The position numbers and the translations under genes are program-made. Shown piece by piece: positions 15,612 through 20,933 of a stretch of DNA of 20,933 nucleotides. Position 1 is the stretch's first letter. Each line of letters opens with the position of its first letter. The stretch comes from Zelonia costaricensis (taxonomy: Eukaryota; Euglenozoa; Kinetoplastea; Trypanosomatida; Trypanosomatidae), in contig JASAOO010003082.1 in assembly GCA_030849075.1 (NCBI GenBank), positions 1 to 20,933 on the forward strand, read 5' to 3'. Below the pieces are notes generated by a model. The model was not told where the DNA came from, ran no database searches, and saw nothing but the letters and a program-made list of their open reading frames with translations.

Positions 15612-16524
15612 GATGCTGGGCGAGCACGTACTACATGGCGGCACCCCCCCCACCCCCTCCTTCCCTTCTTGTTGCACCCCTTTGCGTGGGCGTCTTTTTA
15701 AAAGCAGGTGCCACACGTGCGGCTCGAAGACCGTCGCAGGGACGGCGGCACTGCCGGTGCTGTGAAGTACCCCCCAAAAAAGAGGGAGAGGATCGGGTGG
15801 CGGGCAATCGGCTGCGATGCAGTTGGTCGATGCTGAAGGCGAGCACCGCACCCCGGCAGCGCTCTGTGCAACGCGGCTCTCGTCACGTCGCGTCTGTTGC
15901 ACACGGTGGAATCTTCATCGGTGATGAGGCTCAGATGGACGGGGGCACTTCTTTCTTAGTGTGCGGTACAGCGAGCAACAGCGGTGCCGCGCAATCCCCG
16001 CTCCGTCATGACGCGCTGCCTCAGTGAGGCGCGTCCATTTCTCTCCCTCCCGCTCTATCGTGGTTTTACGTCCCCACATGGTTGATTCACTGCCCTGCTC
16101 GACCCTCCACGTCCCTCTTTCACGCGTCCCGTCGTGGCTCATGTTACTGCCCTACCATCTTCCCAAATCCGAACCTCCACAGAGTCAAGGTTCTCGAAAG
16201 GAGAAGAGAAATCACACACACGATTCAGCAAAGCGTGCGCCACCTCCACAGCGTGCCCTCCTCGTACGTACACGTATTGCATCCACACACAACGACGACA
16301 AGAACAACGCCCCCGCTACCCCCTTCCCCTTCCCCCCCCCTCACTGTTCAGTGTGCGCCTGTCTTGTACTCTCGTTCACACAACCGCAGTTGACTTCCGC
16401 TCTTCTCTCTGTGTTTTGTGTTGGCTGTAGTCAGCATTGTTACCCTTTCCGCCCCCGCCCTCCATCCCTGACCCCCTCCCAGGTTCGCTGCGTCCTTTTT
16501 TTTTTTCACATTTGCGTTAGCGTC
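15612..16524. other. Intergenic region between P4-ATPase and Rei1-like genes
   Basis: No gene is supported. It should contain the flippase 3' UTR and the Rei1-like 5' signals. C-rich stretches lie at about 15646-15660 and 16327-16341, and a purine/A-rich patch at 15770-15792. The frame of the next gene is open through part of this region (from 16024), but its upstream residues resemble low-complexity spacer translation rather than protein. Confidence 0.7.
16495..16520 (+). promoter_or_regulatory. Predicted spliced-leader acceptor of the Rei1-like gene
   Basis: A run of 11 T (16496-16506) is followed by the first AG at 16519-16520, four bases before the ATG at 16525. This would give an extremely short gene-specific leader. 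An alternative is the AG at 16481-16482 after a C/T-rich tract. Confidence 0.55.
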
Positions 16525-17637
16525 ATGTCCCGCTGCGGCACGTGCAACGTGGTGCTGGAGAACGGCGACGTGCTCCGGGCCCACTACGGGTCGGAGTTCC
16601 ACCTCACGAACGTGCGCCGCCGCGTCGATGGGATGCGCCCGCTGACGCAGCAGGAGCACCGCTTTCAGAGTCAGGACGGTGACAGCGCCATGGTGGACGA
16701 GAACGGCGCGCCGGTGTACTCCTGCACGCTGTGCAAGAAGACGTTCCGCTCGGTGCAGACGCTGCAGACGCATATCCGCTCCACCGCCCACCTCATGCGC
16801 AAGGAGCAGCGCATCATCGCCCGCGACTCCGAGGCGGCGACTATGCTGACGTCCACGTCGCTCGGCAGCGCGGCGATGGGGCTGCACCGCCGCCACAACG
16901 CCAAGAAGGGCGCAGCGGCCCGCGTCGAAGCGAAGCAGAAGAAGGCCGGCCCAAGGGTGGACGCCGAGCAGCGCGAGGAGGATACGAGCGAGACGCGCTG
17001 CATGTTCTGCGGCTTCCTCTCGGTCGACGTCGCGGCGAATGTGCAGCACCTCGAGCGCATTCACCACTTTACGATTCCGTTGGCGGCTCACTGCGTCGAC
17101 GAAGCGGCGCTCTTGGCCTACCTGGCGCGCAAGATCAACGGTCTCATGTGCATTGTCTGCAACGAGCGCACCCGCTCCTTTGCCTCGCTGCAGGCCTTGC
17201 GGGACCACATGCACGAGACGAACCACGAGCGCCTCGTGCTCAGCCCGGAGTACCAGGAGTTCTACAGCGTCGCCCTCGAGGACCCGGACGCGGCGAAGCC
17301 GGTGGAGTTGGACGGCGTGCGCGGCGACGAGCTTGTCGTCAGCGAGGACAACGGGAAGAAGCGCGTCGTGCTGAAGCGCGAGGGCGAGGTGCCGCGCGCG
17401 CGTCCTCGCGAGACGGAGGAACAGACGGAGAAGCGGCTTGCCATTCTTGCGGTGCAACAGGAGACCCGCGCGCTGGCGAAGCAGGAGCAGAAGGAAATGC
17501 TGGTGGCGCAGAACAAGGAGGCCGCGTGGGTGGCGAAGCGCAGCGGCGGCGAGCGGCACGACCTGCAGCTGGACGTCAGCATGCGCACGAACAAGCTGCA
17601 CGCCAAGGGCTACGATGGCAACATGATGTTCAGTTAA
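16525..17637 (+). CDS. REI1: Rei1/ZNF622-like C2H2 zinc-finger protein, cytoplasmic 60S ribosome assembly factor
   Basis: This 370-residue protein has four C2H2-type fingers: C4/C7/H20/H26, C67/C70/H83/H89, C159/C162/H175/H180 and C209/C212/H228/H234. Fingers 1, 2 and 4 have the wide H-x5-H spacing of U1-like or RNA-associated fingers. Number, spacing and length match the yeast Rei1/Reh1 and human ZNF622 family, which acts late in cytoplasmic pre-60S maturation, including release and recycling of export factors. Between fingers 2 and 3 is a basic Lys/Arg/Ala linker; after finger 4 comes a charged helical region (about 285-345). The C-terminal TNKLHAKGYDGNMMFS segment resembles the conserved end of the family. 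The start at 16525 is the first in-frame ATG and begins immediately with finger 1, as in the family. Assignment is by architecture, not alignment. Confidence 0.85.
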   Translation: MSRCGTCNVVLENGDVLRAHYGSEFHLTNVRRRVDGMRPLTQQEHRFQSQDGDSAMVDENGAPVYSCTLCKKTFRSVQTLQTHIRSTAHLMRKEQRIIARDSEAATMLTSTSLGSAAMGLHRRHNAKKGAAARVEAKQKKAGPRVDAEQREEDTSETRCMFCGFLSVDVAANVQHLERIHHFTIPLAAHCVDEAALLAYLARKINGLMCIVCNERTRSFASLQALRDHMHETNHERLVLSPEYQEFYSVALEDPDAAKPVELDGVRGDELVVSEDNGKKRVVLKREGEVPRARPRETEEQTEKRLAILAVQQETRALAKQEQKEMLVAQNKEAAWVAKRSGGERHDLQLDVSMRTNKLHAKGYDGNMMFS

Positions 17638-18263
17638 ACAAGGGAAGAAGAATGGGCGCTGGCCGGGGGTGGGGGTGCAGCCGTTTGGTGTGAGACGGGT
17701 TGCACATTTTACGTTTCCGCGTGGCCGTTCCACTTTCCCAACTGCGTAGACCCGCTCCCGTCGCCGCTGCTCTGCTGCTTCACCATCGTTGCTGTGAGAC
17801 GGGCAGTGTCAAGCGTCGTGCGGTGCGCTGGTCGGGTTGCGTGGGGCCCCTCGCACACCGCTTCTCTTCTTTGTTTTCCTTCGTTATTTGCCGAGTAAGA
17901 GCCGCGAGCGTCGCTGGGTTAGGGTGGCGGGGAGAAACGCCTACGGTGCGCTTTGGAGGTGATGTGCGCGACGGCGGCTTGCACGGAGGGCGCGCGCGGT
18001 CACCTACTCGATGTGCAAGGCGCCCTCCACTCGTCCGGTTTCTCCGCAACGGAATCTGTCACCGCATCCCGAAGCACGCGCGGCGGTGGTTCAGGACTGC
18101 ATCCGTTCTTTAACAACCTAAATGAAGCACCCACAAATCCCAACGAAGCGAGGATCGCACTTCGCTTGAAAGTCCTAGCTCGTGGTTCATGTCACGCGCC
18201 CGGGTGTGTGGGCACGTGTCGGTGCGTGTCTGCCCTGGGAGCTTGAGTCGATGGCGAGGCATA

Positions 18264-18283
18264 CACACACGTGCGAGTGTGTG
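18264..18283. repeat. Short perfect inverted repeat (7-bp arms, 6-nt loop)
   Basis: CACACAC at 18264-18270 pairs with GTGTGTG at 18277-18283 around gtgcga. It is in the presumed 3' flank of the Rei1-like gene. It may form a hairpin in RNA, but it is composed of simple CA/TG repeat and could be accidental. Confidence 0.5.
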
Positions 18284-18867
18284 AACGAACACGTCTCGTT
18301 AGGGGGAGACACTCCCGAGAATGCAAGCGCCCCTCCGCCTCCTCCTGCTGCTTCGGGAGTGGCGGCCGTATGATGAGCCCTCGACTGGTGCCAAGCCTGT
18401 CTTTTCGTGTTGATGTGACGCTAGTTGTAAGTGCACCCACCTTCACCGTCAACCTGTTCTCCTCCTTGATCAACATCTTTTGTTGCTGTTGCTGTTTTTG
18501 CTCAACGGTCCTCAAGAGAGCGTCCGACTCGCCTCCAGAAGCACCGCGACTGCCCTGCCCGGACCTGTTCCTCCTCCCCCCCCCCCTCCCCCCGGTCGCA
18601 GCACCTCACATCTGGCTGACCTTGACACACCCACCGAGGTCGTCGTCGTCTTTTCCGGGGACATCCCACTCCGTTTCAGTGACAGAACCTCCTTCGTATA
18701 GGCTTTGTTTTTGTAGTAGCGTAGCATCCCCCTCCCCTCTCCCTTCCCAACTCGTTCACACTGCAGAATAGAAGGCGCCTCTTTCAACTAGTAGAGCACA
18801 CACAGACGCACCCACACGCGAGCAGAGTGGTGCACTCCGAGTCCACGTCAGCGTTAGCACATAGCCA

Positions 18868-19016
18868 GCCTCCCTCCCTGCCTTGTCGCTTCCGTAGCGA
18901 ACGGGGAAGAAATCACCGAAGCGTCGTCTCTGCTCCTCTCTAGTCGCTGCGTGTCTGCGACTTGCACGCCGCACTGCAGCTGCAGCCGCCGACGCCTCCG
19001 TTGCCCTCCCTCTCAG
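18868..19016 (+). promoter_or_regulatory. Predicted spliced-leader acceptor region of the carrier gene
   Basis: Three pyrimidine-rich stretches each end in AG: 18896-18897, 18942-18943 and 19015-19016. No ATG lies between the first of these and 19054, so all choices give the same start codon, with a leader of about 37-156 nt plus the spliced leader. Confidence 0.5.
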
Positions 19017-19053
19017 ACCCACCTTTAGCTCCACCACCGAAGCCGCCACAACC

Positions 19054-19977
19054 ATGTTCGAGATTTTCACCTTCGCCTACAACTCCGCCATGGCGGCGGT
19101 GTCGCGGTCGATAAAGATCGAGAAGGAGACGTTCAAGTCGATCACCGACCCCGGCACGTTCCTCTCCGGCGCCTTCGCCGGCGGCCTCGGTCGCGCGGTG
19201 GTCATCCCGTTTGACCAGGGCGGTGCGAAGGGCACACTGCAGACGATTGGCCGTCGCATGCCGCAGTTTGGGTGCCTCATGATGTTCTACTGCCCCGTAG
19301 CACGCAAGCTGCTACCTGGTCTGGAGGACGACCCGCGGTCGAAGATGCTGACGACGTTCATGATCGGCGCCTTTGCCGGCCTGAACATGCGCCTCGTGTG
19401 CAACCCCATCTCCCGCGTCCTGGACGAGAGCGCCCGCATCGGCAAGTCGCCCATGGACACGGCCCGGATGATGAAGAACAAGACGATTCTTCAGTTCTGG
19501 TACACGACGCCGAACCTGATTGCCAACGCCGTGTACTTCGGCACCCTCTTTACCGTATTCGAGGGGCTGCGTCGCTTTAACGAGCGCAACTTTGTGCCGA
19601 TTGTGCGCTATCAGCTGGAGCAGGACGACGCCCTCCTTGTGGGGGAGGGCGGGCAGGTGCAGGTGGTGGCCGGCAGCAAGCGGCGCCACGGCCCAGCCGT
19701 CGTGGACCACAACTGGAGCTGGAAGAACTACACGGCCACCATCGCGTCCAACGTTGTGCTGGGCGGCGCGGCCGCGACGGTAGCCACGACCGTGTGCTAC
19801 CCCATTAGCGCGCACCAGTACATGCAGACCGTCATTCACGACTCGGCCATCTGCCGCGGCCTGGTGCCGACGCTGATGAAGGAGGTGCCGATGGTGGCGG
19901 TCATGTTCGGCACCTTTTCTGCAATTCAGCCGCTTCTTGCCCCGCGCCACGGCGTCCGCTGCGGGTTCGGCTACTGA
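19054..19977 (+). CDS. Mitochondrial carrier family-like protein (degenerate motifs)
   Basis: This 307-residue protein has the usual carrier length and three related segments, each with a Gly/Ala-rich helix leading to a proline motif: SGAFAGG...IPFDQGG (P52), IGAFAGL...CNPISRVL (P118) and LGGAAAT...CYPISAHQ (P250). This is the three-fold repeat of SLC25-type carriers of the inner mitochondrial membrane, which exchange metabolites or nucleotides. However, the consensus P-x-[DE]-x-x-[KR] is largely lost: the first motif keeps D54 but has Gly where Lys/Arg is expected, and the other two have Ser at the acidic position. Substrate cannot be inferred, and it may not transport at all. A hydrophilic loop (~198-228) separates repeats 2 and 3. 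No N-terminal presequence is obvious, which is normal for carriers. Confidence 0.7.
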   Translation: MFEIFTFAYNSAMAAVSRSIKIEKETFKSITDPGTFLSGAFAGGLGRAVVIPFDQGGAKGTLQTIGRRMPQFGCLMMFYCPVARKLLPGLEDDPRSKMLTTFMIGAFAGLNMRLVCNPISRVLDESARIGKSPMDTARMMKNKTILQFWYTTPNLIANAVYFGTLFTVFEGLRRFNERNFVPIVRYQLEQDDALLVGEGGQVQVVAGSKRRHGPAVVDHNWSWKNYTATIASNVVLGGAAATVATTVCYPISAHQYMQTVIHDSAICRGLVPTLMKEVPMVAVMFGTFSAIQPLLAPRHGVRCGFGY

Positions 19978-20933
19978 GCCCCAAGGGTGTGGCAATGGCG
20001 GTGTTGACGTGGTGTCCTGTGCCGCCGGCTTTCTCTGCAGCTTGGCCCCCCCCTCCTTCTCCCTCACCTCTTCTTCTCCGAGGCGAGATGCTGTGTAGCG
20101 CTTCTCCCTGCACTTCAAGGCGCACGAAAGCGGAACTCAAACGAGCAGGCGAGAGAGGGGGCTCGTCGCGTCAGCCAACGTCTTCGCTGAATGCCTGCCC
20201 TGCCGTGTGTAGCGTGCAGAACGTATTCAAACGTGCCTTCACCGCCGCCAGCGCGTTGTCCCATACAGCGTTGTTGGGCTACCAAGGGTTTTCACTTCTG
20301 TGACGACGTACGAGTGACTCGTAGCCAACAGTGTGTGGGCCAAACGTGCAGCGCAGCAGTGTGCAGCGCGGTCGTTGCCCGAGCCTTGTCGTCCTTTGCG
20401 ACTCGGTAGCTGTGATGATGAAGAAGAAAAAAAGAGAAACATGCCGCCTTCACCACTGCGCACTTAATCGTCCACCCTATCCTTGCGCTCTCCTCTGTTC
20501 CGCGGCCCCGTGTCCCGTTCACGCGCACACATGCGTGTTTTGGGCCACAGGGGGCACGTTCTTGGCACCTTTTCACGAACACACGCGCCCCACGCACACG
20601 CAGCACTGCAACACTATTTGCACCCCCAGCGGTGTTTCCCTTCGCAAGTCCTCGTTTTTTGTTTTGTTAGGGGGCGGGTTTCCACCACATCTCTGCTTTA
20701 TCAGCTGTGTGTGCATCTGTTCGCACACGACACGTGGAACACCGCCGCGCTGTAAAACAAGACCACTGCTGTGCGCGCTGCCCTCCTTTCTCTCATTCCG
20801 CAGAAACGGAAGCGCGCAGGTGAGGCGGGCAGTATGTGTGGTAACCTATCACCCCTCACCTCCCTCGCGTCTTCCCCTCCCCCTCCCCTTTCTCGCCATC
20901 CTCTTCGTCTGTCTGACCGCGCTGATTCCTCAC
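19978..20933. other. Non-coding 3' flank of the carrier gene, to window end
   Basis: No gene is supported. It should hold the carrier 3' UTR. It includes C-rich DNA at 20047-20072, an A-rich patch at 20418-20440 and a T-rich patch near 20655-20668. From about 20850 it becomes strongly pyrimidine-rich, which may be the splice tract of a gene beyond the window. Confidence 0.65.

Larger units (their letters stand above)
17638..19053. other. Intergenic region between Rei1-like and carrier genes
   Basis: No gene is supported across 1.4 kb. Open frames at 17700-18113 and 18271-18771 lack domain signals and coding-type codon bias, and translate to Ser/Pro/Cys-rich filler. It contains a short palindromic CA/TG hairpin at 18264-18283, a T-rich section at 18478-18500, C runs near 18578-18595, and pyrimidine tracts leading to the next gene. 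Confidence 0.7.

Noticed and set aside
13515..15902. 795-codon antisense open frame across the flippase gene
   Set aside because: It starts at GTG, lies opposite a motif-rich P4-ATPase, and is explained by scarcity of stop codons in GC-rich DNA. Its translation is Arg/His/Val-rich with no domain.
16348..17733. 461-codon antisense open frame across the Rei1-like gene
   Set aside because: Shadow of the real zinc-finger gene, with the same GC-driven cause and no recognisable domain.
17916..17924. GGGTTAGGG, resembling the telomere repeat unit
   Set aside because: Only one and a half units, easily by chance; no tandem array.
18144..18167. Six-base inverted repeat AAGCGA...TCGCTT
   Set aside because: Too short, with a 10-base loop; expected by chance in a window of this size.
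18271..18771. 166-codon frame in the Rei1-carrier spacer
   Set aside because: Pyrimidine-rich DNA translating to Ser/Pro/Cys/Phe-rich filler with no coding-type codon bias.

Overview
The window looks like nuclear DNA of a trypanosomatid protozoan, most likely from the Leishmania/Leptomonas/Crithidia group (Leishmaniinae). Five long, intron-free, GC-rich reading frames all lie on the + strand. They are separated by about 0.9-1.4 kb of non-coding DNA, with a further 1.8 kb before the first gene. These gaps are rich in pyrimidine tracts, homopolymers and CA/TG repeats. Most coding starts have a pyrimidine tract and an AG upstream, as expected for spliced-leader trans-splicing of a polycistronic transcript. 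No conventional promoter, tRNA, rRNA, CRISPR array or intact mobile element was recognised. Several reading frames formally open at GTG; I moved those starts to the first in-frame ATG.

Layout: 1-1800 is non-coding and holds one weak candidate for a decayed retroposon. 1801-3798 encodes a tubulin-tyrosine-ligase-like (TTLL) enzyme, probably a tubulin glutamylase. 4761-9713 encodes a 1650-residue protein with a long coiled coil, eleven leucine-rich repeats and an IQ motif, in an arrangement resembling the ciliary LRRIQ1 type. 11697-15611 encodes a P4-type ATPase (lipid flippase). 16525-17637 encodes a Rei1/ZNF622-like zinc-finger factor of late 60S ribosome assembly. 19054-19977 encodes a degenerate mitochondrial-carrier-family protein. 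The tail, 19978-20933, is non-coding and ends in a pyrimidine-rich stretch that may serve the next gene.

The five genes do not form an obvious pathway. Two are plausibly cytoskeletal or flagellar (TTLL and LRR-IQ), two are membrane transporters or transporter-like, and one is a ribosome assembly factor. Such mixtures are normal for trypanosomatid directional gene clusters, where co-transcription does not imply shared function.

The most unusual signal is upstream of the flippase. By eye there is no ATG in any frame from 10619 to 11696, yet the flippase frame is open from 11055 and has coding-like codon use from about 11091. The true N-terminus is therefore unclear: a long ATG-free leader, non-AUG initiation, or a lost or mis-sequenced start next to two poly-C runs. 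The flippase also has altered P4 signature motifs (DGEI for DGET, PVSF for PISL). I did not find a clearly new multi-gene system.
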